A DNA stretch of 64,000 nucleotides from Bacteroides clarus YIT 12056. GTDB lineage: Bacteria; Bacteroidota; Bacteroidia; Bacteroidales; Bacteroidaceae. The stretch lies in assembly GCF_900129655.1 (NCBI RefSeq), contig NZ_FQWK01000006.1, forward strand, positions 248,001-312,000. The letters run 5' to 3'. Each line of letters opens with the position of its first letter. Within the stretch, counting starts at the first letter, position 1. Shown in pieces: positions 36,401 through 44,201 of the stretch. A program made the translations under genes and the position numbers. The notes beneath the pieces were generated by a model that ran no database searches, was not told where the DNA came from, and saw only the letters and a list, made by a program, of their open reading frames with translations.

Positions 36401-36799
36401 GACTTTTTCCGCCAGCGCATCCGGGCTGGTAACCACGCAAAGCCCTTCCTCGCCTTTCTGCAGGCGGCTCAGCACTTCCGTGCGGAGAATCTCGTTGGCG
36501 GCATCTTTCTGTCCGTACTTTATGGCGCGGCGGAAGGAAGAGGGGAAGAACAACACCCGTTCGGCTCCCAAAATCTGTGTCAGGTCGTGATAGAAATACC
36601 CGGCTTCTTCCAAATCGCCGAGAATAAAGACAAACGGACATTCAGCCCGCTGTACCAGCACGGACGAAAACAGCGAAGCGGCAGAAGCGCACAGGCCGCT
36701 GCAGTAGAGGTGACGGACGGAATTGTTCTTTAGCAGCCTGCACATGCCTTCTACATTGGGATGGGCGGCGTATAATTGTTGCAGTTCGGTAATAATCAT
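33413..36799 (-). CDS. mfd: Transcription-repair coupling factor
   Basis: This 1128-residue enzyme removes stalled RNA polymerase from damaged DNA and recruits the UvrABC system. Domains in order are a UvrB-like N-terminal region, the CarD-like RNA-polymerase interaction domain (FTPGDYVVHTDHGVGRFTGL), a RecG-like helicase with Walker A (GDVGFGKTEVAVRA) and Walker B (LLIIDEEQKFGV), motif VI (HQMRGRVGRSNKKAF) and the TRCF C-terminal domain. I chose ATG 36799 because the preceding 48 codons overlap the promoter and the divergent gene's upstream region. Confidence 0.95.
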   Translation of the reverse strand: MIITELQQLYAAHPNVEGMCRLLKNNSVRHLYCSGLCASAASLFSSVLVQRAECPFVFILGDLEEAGYFYHDLTQILGAERVLFFPSSFRRAIKYGQKDAANEILRTEVLSRLQKGEEGLCVVTSPDALAEKVVSRKELGDKTLKLHTGEKVDMDFVTEVLRSYGFEYVDYVYEPGQYAVRGSIIDVFSFSSECPFRIDFFGDEVESIRTFEVESQLSKEKKEDIVIVPDLSRSLEQGGNGGMVSFLDFLRPDTLLAMRDFLWLRERIQAVHDESLTAAAIAAREAEENGAISLEGKLIDGGEFTLRALDFRRMEFGTKPTGTPDATVSFSTAAQPIFHKNFDLVAESFQDYLARNYTLYICSDSLKQTDRIRAIFEDRGDNISFTPVERTLHEGFADDTLRLCIFTDHQLFDRFHKYNLKSDKARSGKVALSLKELNQFTPGDYVVHTDHGVGRFTGLVRIPNGDTTQEVMRLVYQNDDVVFVSIHSLHKVSKYKGKEGEAPRLNKLGTGAWEKLKDRTKTKIKDIARDLIKLYSQRREEKGFQYSPDSFLQRELEASFIYEDTPDQSKATADVKADMESARPMDRLVCGDVGFGKTEVAVRAAFKAVADNKQVAVLVPTTVLAYQHFQTFKERLKGLPCRVEYLSRARTAAQAKAVVKGLADGEVNILIGTHRILGKDVKFKDLGLLIIDEEQKFGVSVKEKLRQLKVNVDTLTMTATPIPRTLQFSLMGARDLSVIQTPPPNRYPIQTEVHTFSDDIITDAINFEMSRNGQVFFVNNRISNLSELKAMIERNIPDCRVCIGHGQMEPAELEKIILDFVNYDYDVLLATTIIESGIDIPNANTIIINQAQNFGLSDLHQMRGRVGRSNKKAFCYLLAPPLSSLTPEAKRRLQAIENFSDLGSGIHIAMQDLDIRGAGNMLGAEQSGFIADLGYETYQKILSEAVHELKTDEFADLYADELKGDGTISGEQFVDECQVESDLELLLPATYVTGSSERMLLYRELDGLTLDKDVDAFRARLEDRFGPIPPETEELLRIVPLRRLAARLGTEKVFLKGGRMTLFFVSNPDSPYYQSQAFGKVIAYMMKYTRRCDLREQNNKRSMVVKDVTTVEEAVAALQEIVAMQVEE

Positions 36800-36820
36800 T
36801 GTTACGGTGAATTTCCGTTG

Positions 36821-36828
36821 CAAAAATA
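36821..36828 (-). promoter_or_regulatory. -7 box of mfd
   Basis: TATTTTTG on the minus strand lies 21 bp upstream of the ATG at 36799. It is divergent from the glycosyltransferase promoter at 36872. Confidence 0.6.
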
Positions 36829-36871
36829 CATAAATAATCCTTAGTTTTATCTGTAAGTAATAGAAAAGCAC

Positions 36872-36879
36872 TACATTTG
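36872..36879 (+). promoter_or_regulatory. -7 box of the glycosyltransferase/pyrC operon
   Basis: TACATTTG lies 29 bp before the ATG at 36909. Confidence 0.6.
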
Positions 36880-36908
36880 CTCCCATTAATAAGCCCCATA
36901 TATTTTCA

Positions 36909-37661
36909 ATGAATATGCAGACATCAGACAGTATTGTCATCATCCCTACCTACAACGAACGGGAAAACATCGAGAATATCATCCGTGCCGTTTTTGCCCT
37001 GGAGCACGGATTCCACATACTTATTATCGAAGACGGTTCGCCCGACGGTACTGCCGCTATCGTAAAAGACTTGCAACGGGAGTTTTCCGACTGCCTGTTT
37101 ATGGTGGAGCGTAAGGGAAAGCTGGGACTGGGTACGGCCTACATAGCCGGATTCAAATGGGCGTTGCAACGCGACTATGAATATATATTCGAAATGGATG
37201 CCGACTTCAGCCATAACCCCAAAGACCTGCCCCGCCTCTACCAAGCCTGCGCCGAAGAAGGGGCGGATGTGGCTATCGGCTCGCGCTACGTCAGCGGCGT
37301 GAATGTGGTGAACTGGCCTATGGGACGTGTGCTCATGTCTTATTTCGCTTCCAAATATGTACGTATCATTACGGGGCTCCCCATTCACGATACTACCGCC
37401 GGCTTTGTGTGCTACCGCCGCAGGGTATTGCAGACCATCAATCTGGACGGCATCCGCTTTAAAGGCTATGCTTTCCAAATAGAGATGAAGTTCACCGCCT
37501 ACAAGTGCGGAGCGGATGTGAAGGAAGTACCGGTTATCTTCATCAACCGGGAACTGGGAACGTCCAAGATGAACAGCAGCATTTTCGGAGAAGCCGTGTT
37601 CGGAGTAATCCGGCTGAAATGGGACAGTTGGTTTCATAAATATCCAAACTTGAAAAACTAA
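36909..37661 (+). CDS. Polyprenol monophosphomannose synthase (GT2, DPM1-like)
   Basis: This 250-residue GT2 glycosyltransferase has the motifs of dolichyl/polyprenyl-phosphate mannose synthases: IIPTYNERENIENI, IIEDGSPDGTA, the metal-binding EMDADFSHNPKDLP and GSRYVSGVNVVNWP, then FKGYAFQIEMKF. It has no membrane-spanning C-terminus, like the soluble bacterial type. It should transfer mannose from GDP-mannose to a polyprenyl phosphate carrier for protein or envelope glycosylation. Dihydroorotase follows after 4 bp in the same operon. A second ATG lies at 36915. Confidence 0.85.
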   Translation: MNMQTSDSIVIIPTYNERENIENIIRAVFALEHGFHILIIEDGSPDGTAAIVKDLQREFSDCLFMVERKGKLGLGTAYIAGFKWALQRDYEYIFEMDADFSHNPKDLPRLYQACAEEGADVAIGSRYVSGVNVVNWPMGRVLMSYFASKYVRIITGLPIHDTTAGFVCYRRRVLQTINLDGIRFKGYAFQIEMKFTAYKCGADVKEVPVIFINRELGTSKMNSSIFGEAVFGVIRLKWDSWFHKYPNLKN

Positions 37662-37665
37662 AGAT

Positions 37666-39027
37666 ATGAAAAGAACGCTGATACACAATGCGACGATTGT
37701 CAACGAAGGACAGTCTATCCAAGGTTCGGTAGTGATAGAAAACGGACGCATCGCCGAAGTTCTTACCAACTGGAAACCGCTCTCCGCCCCTTGTGAAGAA
37801 GTAATCGATGCAACAGGCTGCTACCTGCTGCCCGGCATCATCGACGACCACGTGCATTTTCGCGACCCGGGCCTTACCCACAAAGCGGATATCCTGACGG
37901 AAAGCCGTGCGGCTGCCGCCGGCGGGGTGACTTCCATTATGGATATGCCCAACACCAATCCGCTGACCGTAACGCTGGATGCCCTGAATGCCAAGTTCGA
38001 CCTGCTGAATGAGAAATGTATCGTCAACCACTCCTGCTATTTCGGCGCAACCAACGATAACTATACGGAATTTGACAAGCTGGACAAGCATCGCGTTTGC
38101 GGCATCAAGCTGTTTATGGGTTCCAGTACCGGTAATATGCTGGTGGACAAAATGAACAGCCTGCTGAAAATATTCAATGGTACGGATATGCTGATTGCCG
38201 CTCATTGCGAAGACCAGGAAACGATAAAAGCCAATATCGAGAAATACAGGCAAAAATACAAAGGAGCGGATGACATTCCTGTCAACGCCCATCCCGGTAT
38301 CCGTTCCGTTCCGGCCTGTTACGCATCTTCCGAGCTGGCCGTCCGTCTGGCGAGAATTGCCGGAGCGCGCCTGCATATTCTGCACGTATCCACGGCCAAA
38401 GAGCTGCAACTGTTTAGTGACGAGCCTCTGGAAGACAAGAATATCACATCCGAAGCATGCGTGGCGCATTTGCTCTTTACACTGGCGCACTATAACAGTC
38501 TGGGCGCACGCGTAAAATGTAACCCCGCCGTCAAACGGAAAACAGACCGGGAAGCTCTGCGGGCTGCCGTCAACTCAGGGCTGATTGACGTTATCGCCAC
38601 CGACCACGCTCCTCATCTGTTGAGCGAGAAAGAAGGCGGAGCGCTGAAAGCGATGTCAGGTATGCCTATGATACAATTCTCTCTTGTCAGCATGTTAGGG
38701 CTGGTGGATGAAGGTGTTTTCTCACTGGAAACGGTTGTACAGAAAATGTGTCATGCGCCTGCCCGAATATACGGTATTTGCCAACGCGGATATATCCGTG
38801 AAGGCTATCAGGCGGACTTAGTGCTGGTACGCCCCGACTCTCCCTGGGAAGTTACCGCCGACAAGATTCTGAGCAAATGCGGCTGGAGCCCTTTAGAGGG
38901 ACATACGTTCAACTGGAAAGTAGAAAAAACGTTTGCCAACGGACACCTTATTTATAACGGCGATATGGTAGACGATTCTTATCGCGGTGAAGAGCTGAGA
39001 TTCGATTATCCGTCGGCGGAAGCGTAA
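37666..39027 (+). CDS. pyrC: Dihydroorotase
   Basis: This 453-residue amidohydrolase catalyses ring closure of N-carbamoyl-aspartate to dihydroorotate in pyrimidine synthesis. Motifs are IIDDHVHFRDPGLTHKAD (metal HxH and substrate Arg), GIKLFMGSSTGNM, AAHCEDQE, LHILHVSTAKE and IATDHAPHLL with the catalytic Asp. The length and FRDPG motif fit the class I/hydantoinase-like branch. It is second in the operon with the mannosyltransferase and is followed by the large palindromic element. Confidence 0.9.
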   Translation: MKRTLIHNATIVNEGQSIQGSVVIENGRIAEVLTNWKPLSAPCEEVIDATGCYLLPGIIDDHVHFRDPGLTHKADILTESRAAAAGGVTSIMDMPNTNPLTVTLDALNAKFDLLNEKCIVNHSCYFGATNDNYTEFDKLDKHRVCGIKLFMGSSTGNMLVDKMNSLLKIFNGTDMLIAAHCEDQETIKANIEKYRQKYKGADDIPVNAHPGIRSVPACYASSELAVRLARIAGARLHILHVSTAKELQLFSDEPLEDKNITSEACVAHLLFTLAHYNSLGARVKCNPAVKRKTDREALRAAVNSGLIDVIATDHAPHLLSEKEGGALKAMSGMPMIQFSLVSMLGLVDEGVFSLETVVQKMCHAPARIYGICQRGYIREGYQADLVLVRPDSPWEVTADKILSKCGWSPLEGHTFNWKVEKTFANGHLIYNGDMVDDSYRGEELRFDYPSAEA

Positions 39028-39079
39028 TACATAACCGATTCAGAGAATAAATAAATGTTGAAATATTGAAATTGAATTT

Positions 39080-39405
39080 ATATCAGTAACGATGAGCGTA
39101 TATCAGTAACGATGGGTATATATAGGTAACAATAATGTAGCGTAACCTAAGGCTGAAAGCCTTTTTATCTTATAGCCCGGGGTAGCACCCCGGGAGCGTG
39201 AATATGAATAACATTGCGCCCTGTAAGGGCAATATATTTGCAGATTAATCTTTTGCCCTTTCAGGGCGCAGAATGTCGGGAACATTTATTCCCGGGGTGT
39301 TACCCCGGGCTATAAGATAAAAAGGCTTTCAGCCTTAGGTTACGCTACATTATTGTTACCTATATATACCCATCGTTACTGATATACACTCATTGTTACC
39401 GATAC
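39080..39405. repeat. Large palindromic intergenic element, copy 1
   Basis: Arms of 87 bp (39098-39184 and 39301-39387) are perfect reverse complements and extend imperfectly to about 39080 and 39405. The asymmetric core contains CCCGGGAGCGTGAATATG, a GCGCCC...GGGCGC hairpin and GGGAACATTTATTCCCGGG. CAGTAAC or GGTAAC words repeat every 20 bp in the outer arm (39084, 39104, 39124). Copy 2 at 63001-63330 carries the core in the opposite orientation. The element occupies the space between pyrC and the MetH-domain gene, and no gene is present in it. Confidence 0.9.
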
Positions 39406-39484
39406 AAATTAAATCTAAACACTTACTTATTTACTTAACTTATTATATATACATTATCAACACTTATTATACATACATTATCCA

Positions 39485-40378
39485 TTGTCAACCATCAATT
39501 ATAAAATCCATGAAGTAAGTCCCTACATCAACTGGATTTATTTCTTCCATGCCTGGGGCTTTCAACCCAGGTTTGCGGCAATAGCCGATATTCACGGTTG
39601 CGATTCCTGCCGTGCCATGTGGCTTGCGGCTTTTCCCCAAGAAGAGCGTGCCAAAGCCGCCGAAGCCATGCAACTGTTTAAGGAAGCCAACAGAGTACTC
39701 AACCGATTGGATGAGGAAATTACGGTGCAATGCATTTACAGGTTGTGCAGCGCCAATGCGGAAGGGGACAATCTCCTTATCGAGGATACGGTGTTCCCCC
39801 TGCTCCGTCAGCAGACCCCTCACCCGGACGGAAGTCCGTTTCTCTGCCTGAGCGATTTCATACGGCCTCTCTCGTCCGGGGTGGCAGACACGATAGGCCT
39901 TTTCGCATCTTCCGTCAGTGCGGAAAGTGAAAACTACTACAAAGACGACCCTTACAAACATCTCCTCGTACAGACCCTGACAGACCGGCTTGCCGAAGCC
40001 GCGACAGAAAAGATGCACGAACATGTGCGTAAGGTGGTCTGGGGATATGCTCCCGAAGAATCACTTTCCATTCCGGACTTGCTGGCTGAGAAATATCAAG
40101 GTATCCGTCCGGCGGTAGGCTATCCTTCCCTACCCGACCAATCCGTAAACTTCATATTGGATGAACTGCTGGATATGAAACAGATAGGTATCACGCTCAC
40201 CGAAAACGGGGCCATGTATCCGCATGCTTCTGTATGCGGTCTTATGTTTTCACATCCCCGGTCACACTATTTCGCCGTAGGCAAGATTGGTGAAGACCAA
40301 CTGGAAGATTATGCCCGCCGACGCGGTAAGCCGATTGATGAAATGCGAAAGTTTCTTGCAGCCAACCTGAAGAGTTAA
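39485..40378 (+). CDS. Stand-alone B12-dependent methionine synthase reactivation domain
   Basis: This roughly 297-residue protein matches the C-terminal activation domain of MetH and has no catalytic or cobalamin domain. Corresponding stretches are VSPYINWIYFFHAWGF, SDFIRPLSSGVADTIGLFA, EKYQGIRPAVGYPSLPDQ, LTENGAMYPHASVCGLMFSH and YFAVGKIGEDQLEDYARRRG. In MetH this domain binds S-adenosylmethionine and remethylates inactive cob(II)alamin, so it probably repairs a separate methionine synthase or another B12 enzyme in trans. There is no in-frame ATG near the conserved start: TTG 39485 or ATC 39494 (giving MINYKIHEV) must serve. Confidence 0.8.
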   Translation: MSTINYKIHEVSPYINWIYFFHAWGFQPRFAAIADIHGCDSCRAMWLAAFPQEERAKAAEAMQLFKEANRVLNRLDEEITVQCIYRLCSANAEGDNLLIEDTVFPLLRQQTPHPDGSPFLCLSDFIRPLSSGVADTIGLFASSVSAESENYYKDDPYKHLLVQTLTDRLAEAATEKMHEHVRKVVWGYAPEESLSIPDLLAEKYQGIRPAVGYPSLPDQSVNFILDELLDMKQIGITLTENGAMYPHASVCGLMFSHPRSHYFAVGKIGEDQLEDYARRRGKPIDEMRKFLAANLKS

Positions 40379-40447
40379 GAACCGGGAGTGTGATTTTCCG
40401 GTTTCCGTTACGACAAACAAATAAAAAGCGATTCGAGAAACAATACA

Positions 40448-40933
40448 ATGGAAAATATAGAACAAGAGTTTATGTCCGTCATACGGGAATACGAGCGCGT
40501 CATCTATAAGGTGTGTTACCTGTACACCACTCCGAACGCGACTCTTAGCGACCTGTACCAGGAAGTAGTACTCAACATCTGGAAAGCTTTTCCTAAATTC
40601 AGAAGGGAATGTAAAGTCTCGACGTGGATTTACCGTATCGCCTTGAATACCTGTATCAGCTTCATACGGAAAGAAAAGAACATTCCGGAGATTGTAACCC
40701 TCACACAGGAAGCCGACCGCAGCGAAGAAGACGACGAGACGCAAGCCATGTTACGGCAACTCTACCGGATGATAAACCGGCTGGGACAACTGGAAAAGTC
40801 TATCATCCTGCTTTATCTGGAAGAGAAGAGTTATGAGGAGATTTCCGAAATCACCGGACTGACCGTAACCAATGTGGCTACCAAACTCAACCGTATTAAA
40901 GACAAACTGAAAAAGATGAACAAGGAGGAATAA
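40448..40933 (+). CDS. RNA polymerase ECF-type sigma factor
   Basis: This 161-residue sigma-70-family protein has region 2 (DLYQEVVLNIWKAFPKFRRE, VSTWIYRIALNTCISFIRKE) and region 4 (SIILLYLEEKSYEEISEITG, VTNVATKLNRIKDKLKKM). The next gene, 3 bp downstream, encodes a membrane protein that is the likely anti-sigma or sensing partner. No consensus -7 box precedes it, so it may be autoregulated from a non-housekeeping promoter. Confidence 0.87.
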   Translation: MENIEQEFMSVIREYERVIYKVCYLYTTPNATLSDLYQEVVLNIWKAFPKFRRECKVSTWIYRIALNTCISFIRKEKNIPEIVTLTQEADRSEEDDETQAMLRQLYRMINRLGQLEKSIILLYLEEKSYEEISEITGLTVTNVATKLNRIKDKLKKMNKEE

Positions 40934-40936
40934 CAT

Positions 40937-41563
40937 ATGGAACTGGACGAACTGAAAAAATCATGGAATGCATTGGATGCACAGTTGCAAAAGGAACCTA
41001 TCGCCGATGAAAAACAAATAAAGGAACTGCTTGCGAGCTATAAAACAAATACCCGGCGCAGCCTGAGGCGGCTCGTTATCCTGCAACGCTTCTCGCTTGG
41101 AGTAGGTGCGGTGGGGCTGGCCGTCATCCTGCTGATATGGCTTTTGCTACCTACTTTCGGCTTCAATGAGCACTTGCAAAACAAGACTGCCATATTTCTG
41201 GCTTTCATCACCGTCACCATCCTCGGCGGTATGTGGTGGGACCGGAAAACTTACCTTTGGAACAGGAATACCCGGGTGGATGAGATGTCGGTAGCCGAAG
41301 TAAGCCGGCGCATGGCCACGTTCCGTTACTGGACCCGCTACGAAGTGTGGGCAGTGGCTGTCTGGACCGTCATCTTCACCGCACTGTTCTACTGGGTAAT
41401 GGATTACTACACGATGCCTCTCATAGCGCAGGCCGCCATGCTGGGATTCTGCGTCATCTGGGATGTAATTCTTATTTATTTCATCTATAAAAAGGTTGTT
41501 TATAAGCACCTCGACAGTATTAAAAAGAATATAGAAGAACTCGAAGATATATGCACCGAATAA
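40937..41563 (+). CDS. Membrane protein, putative anti-sigma partner
   Basis: This 208-residue protein has a hydrophilic N-terminus (MELDELKKSWNALDAQLQKE), then four predicted transmembrane helices (around residues 52-70, 80-97, 133-150 and 158-176) and a charged C-terminus. The N-terminal ELKKSWNALD motif is common in Bacteroides membrane proteins encoded directly after ECF sigma factors. It is preceded by an unusual clear Shine-Dalgarno (AGGAGG). An anti-sigma role is inferred from position only. It overlaps the next gene by 13 bp. Confidence 0.72.
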   Translation: MELDELKKSWNALDAQLQKEPIADEKQIKELLASYKTNTRRSLRRLVILQRFSLGVGAVGLAVILLIWLLLPTFGFNEHLQNKTAIFLAFITVTILGGMWWDRKTYLWNRNTRVDEMSVAEVSRRMATFRYWTRYEVWAVAVWTVIFTALFYWVMDYYTMPLIAQAAMLGFCVIWDVILIYFIYKKVVYKHLDSIKKNIEELEDICTE

Positions 41564-42780
41564 CTCTTATACTCATTTTATTCCTGCTTCTGCCGGATAT
41601 GTACATCTACCTGGTGTACATCGTAAAGAAAACGCGTAATATAGTCTGGCGCAGTACGTATTGGCTTCCCACCGCTATGTTGGTGGCCATATACATGTAT
41701 TATATCTATATGACAGGGGATAATGCCCTTTCACATCATCCGCAAGGCATCGGCAGGCTGGCAGTGGCCGTGATGCTGTTTGCCGTTCCGAAAACGGTGT
41801 TCATGCTTTGCTCGCTACTGGGTATACTGATGCGGGGAATCAGCCGGCTTCTGTCGCTCGTCATTTTCCGCACGCCGTTCAGAAGCCCTCGCTCTCCTTT
41901 TGTTGCACACCGGCTTCCTTACACACTGCTCGGATTGATATTGGGGGTAATCAGTTTTGCCAATATTCTTTACGGAGCCATTGCGGGTATCACACGCTTT
42001 GAGGTAAAGGATGTCGAGTATCGCTCGGCCAACATACCCAAAGGCTTTGACGGTTATCGCATCCTTCAGCTGTCGGATATACATATAGGCAGCTGGCTGG
42101 GGAATCCGGAAGCTGTCCGGCATTTGGTAAAGCTGGTGAATGAGCAGAAAGCAGACCTTATTGTCTTTACCGGTGATTTGGTTAATCAGCAAAGCCACGA
42201 GCTGGACGGTTTCAAGGAGATACTTTCCCGGCTACATGCTCCCGACGGAGTATATTCTATTCTCGGCAATCATGATTACGGGACTTACTACCGTTGGCGT
42301 AACCGAAAAGAGGAAGCGGCCAATTTGGAGTATTTAATAGAACAGCAAAAAGAGATGGGCTGGAAAATGCTGAATAACGAACATGACATTTTATGTCATA
42401 AGGGCGACAGCATAGCATTAATAGGTGTCGAGAACGACGGGGAGCCGCCTTTCTCACAATTCGCCGATTTGCCCAAAGCCATGCAGGGCACGGAAGGCAT
42501 GTTCCGTATCCTGCTCAGCCACAACCCTACGCACTGGCGACGCGAAGTCCTGCCGGGCTCGGATATAGAGTTAACCCTTTCCGGACATACGCACGCCATG
42601 CAGATGGAAATGTTCGGACATTCGTTAGCTTCTCTCATCTACCCGGAATGGGCAGGCATGTACTACGAAGGCAAACGAGCCCTGTATGTCAATGTCGGCA
42701 TAGGATATGTGGGACTACCTTTCCGCTTCGGTGCATGGCCCGAAATCACCGTTATAAAATTAGTTAGCGAGAATGAGTGA
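41551..42780 (+). CDS. Membrane-associated metallophosphoesterase
   Basis: This 409-residue protein has four predicted N-terminal transmembrane helices and a calcineurin-like phosphoesterase domain with the five classic motifs: LQLSDIHIGSW, FTGDLVN, ILGNHDY, LLSHNP and LSGHTHAMQ. Homologues (YkuE/YaeI type) act on phospholipid or nucleotide substrates at the membrane; the substrate here is unknown. It overlaps the preceding membrane-protein gene by 13 bp, forming a sigma-membrane-phosphoesterase operon. Confidence 0.85.
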   Translation: MHRITLILILFLLLPDMYIYLVYIVKKTRNIVWRSTYWLPTAMLVAIYMYYIYMTGDNALSHHPQGIGRLAVAVMLFAVPKTVFMLCSLLGILMRGISRLLSLVIFRTPFRSPRSPFVAHRLPYTLLGLILGVISFANILYGAIAGITRFEVKDVEYRSANIPKGFDGYRILQLSDIHIGSWLGNPEAVRHLVKLVNEQKADLIVFTGDLVNQQSHELDGFKEILSRLHAPDGVYSILGNHDYGTYYRWRNRKEEAANLEYLIEQQKEMGWKMLNNEHDILCHKGDSIALIGVENDGEPPFSQFADLPKAMQGTEGMFRILLSHNPTHWRREVLPGSDIELTLSGHTHAMQMEMFGHSLASLIYPEWAGMYYEGKRALYVNVGIGYVGLPFRFGAWPEITVIKLVSENE

Positions 42781-42798
42781 CAAAATCTAAAAAAGGTC

Positions 42799-42806
42799 TA
42801 TCTTTG
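42799..42806 (+). promoter_or_regulatory. -7 box of the plsC-like gene
   Basis: TATCTTTG lies 21 bp before the ATG at 42828, so the acyltransferase has its own promoter. Confidence 0.6.
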
Positions 42807-42827
42807 TGGCAATAAAATCCAAAACCT

Positions 42828-43589
42828 ATGAAGATACTCTATAATATTTATCAGATTTGCTTTGCACTGCCTATATTATTGGTGCTGACTATTCTTACCG
42901 CACTGGTCACAATTGTCGGTTCCTTATTGGGTGGCGCTCATTTCTGGGGATATTATCCGGGTAAAATATGGTCACAACTGATTTGCTATCTCCTGCTTAT
43001 TCCGGTAAAAATAAATGGACGGGAGAAGCTCCATAAACGTACTTCTTACGTATTTGTCCCCAACCATCAGGGTTCTTTCGATATTTTCCTGATTTATGGC
43101 TTTCTGGGAAGAAACTTTAAATGGATGATGAAGAAGAGCCTGCGTAAGATTCCATTCGTGGGCAAGGCTTGCGAAAGCGCCGGGCATATTTTTGTAGACC
43201 GTTCCAGCCCCCGGAAAGTGCTGGCTACCATGCGTCAGGCAGAGGCTTCCTTAAAGAACGGAGTGTCATTAGTGGTATTCCCCGAAGGTGCACGCACATT
43301 CACCGGACATATGGGGTACTTCAAGCGAGGAGCTTTCCAATTGGCAGACGAACTGCAACTGGCGGTAGTGCCTGTGACGATTGACGGTTCGTTCGAGATA
43401 CTTCCCCGTACCGGCAAGTGGATACACCGTCACCGCATGATACTGACGATTCATGAACCGATTGCTCCCAAAGGACAAGGGGCGGAGAATATCAAAGCGA
43501 CTATGGCGGAAGCTTATACAGCGGTAGAAAGTGCATTGCCAGAACAGTATAGGGGAATGGTGAAGAATGAAGACCAGGACAAATTATGA
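42828..43589 (+). CDS. plsC: 1-acyl-sn-glycerol-3-phosphate acyltransferase
   Basis: This 253-residue membrane enzyme makes phosphatidic acid from lysophosphatidate. An N-terminal hydrophobic helix is followed by the motifs VPNHQGSFDIF (HxxxxD-type), AGHIFVDRSSP, VFPEGARTFTG and VVPVTIDGSFEI. The length is typical of PlsC. Its stop codon overlaps an ATG (ATGA at 43586-43589) that opens the small broken ORF starting the accessory island. Confidence 0.88.
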   Translation: MKILYNIYQICFALPILLVLTILTALVTIVGSLLGGAHFWGYYPGKIWSQLICYLLLIPVKINGREKLHKRTSYVFVPNHQGSFDIFLIYGFLGRNFKWMMKKSLRKIPFVGKACESAGHIFVDRSSPRKVLATMRQAEASLKNGVSLVVFPEGARTFTGHMGYFKRGAFQLADELQLAVVPVTIDGSFEILPRTGKWIHRHRMILTIHEPIAPKGQGAENIKATMAEAYTAVESALPEQYRGMVKNEDQDKL

Positions 43590-43867
43590 GCAATAATTCA
43601 TCCATATATACCCTCAACAGTAATTATATTCCTTATTCCAAATGCTTTGGTCCGGACATTATCCCTTGCAAAGGGAGCTGCATGTATCCTAAGAGAAAAA
43701 GGGCTGTGGCAAAATTCAAACAGTAATTTACACCCAGCGATGAAAATTTATCTACCGAATTAAAAGAAAGAGAGAAAAAATTATTACCGACACAAAAAGA
43801 CAACATTACTGATTTCATCAAATACAATTCAAGACGATATATCAATAACTTAGATAAATGGCTGTAA
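43586..43867 (+). pseudogene. Small ORF with an in-frame stop, function unknown
   Basis: An ATG overlapping the plsC stop opens 46 codons (starting MSNNSSIYTLNSNYIPYSKC) to TAA at 43724. The same frame then continues for another 46 codons (FTPSDENLSTELKEREKKLL, ending INNLDKWL) to TAA at 43865. The second half has protein-like charged composition, suggesting one gene of about 92 residues broken by a nonsense change. I do not recognise it. A short hairpin plus T-run (43878-43902) follows. The region 43903-44142 contains no gene I can support. Confidence 0.35.
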
Positions 43868-43877
43868 CCAAAGTTTC

Positions 43878-43902
43878 ACAACGAGAGATTGTTGTAGTTT
43901 TT
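43878..43902 (+). terminator. Possible weak terminator
   Basis: ACAAC (43878-43882) pairs with GTTGT (43891-43895), and a T-run follows shortly afterwards. Confidence 0.4.
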
Positions 43903-44142
43903 TATAAAACATCGGAAGGTGAAACTAAAGAGCGAGGTTGAATTCAGTGATGAAAAATAAAGAGTATACATATAACTTTCCACTTTTTTTCTTCTCAAAG
44001 ACGTTCTTTTCTATACCCTTTTCTAAGCTAAACAGAGTATAAACCCATTTCACTGCTATTTTCTAATACCAGCAGACATTTCATAAGGACTATTTGTCAC
44101 TTCATCATGACTATTTATTCAGTCAGTCTTCTTCTATAACCG

Positions 44143-44150
44143 TACTTTTG
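44143..44150 (+). promoter_or_regulatory. -7 box of the short-peptide/lipoprotein genes
   Basis: TACTTTTG fits TAnnTTTG and lies 51 bp before the ATG at 44202. Confidence 0.5.
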
Positions 44151-44201
44151 TGCGCAAAAGGAAAAAGAAAGTTTAAAAATAACAAGACAACAATTTATGA
44201 T

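Noticed and set aside
33600..36733. Several long plus-strand ORFs antisense to mfd, up to 531 codons
   Set aside because: They are shadows of mfd codon usage in a GC-richer gene; their composition (His/Val/Gly-rich) resembles no protein family and Mfd motifs on the other strand are intact.
36800..36943. N-terminal extension of Mfd by 48 residues
   Set aside because: It spans the mfd -7 box at 36821-36828 and the divergent promoter region; the conserved protein starts at 36799.
44094..44201. Longer start for the 71-aa peptide gene
   Set aside because: The extension contains the -7 box at 44143-44150 and no conserved residues; the MMRREKQRYEKP start fits the peptide family pattern.
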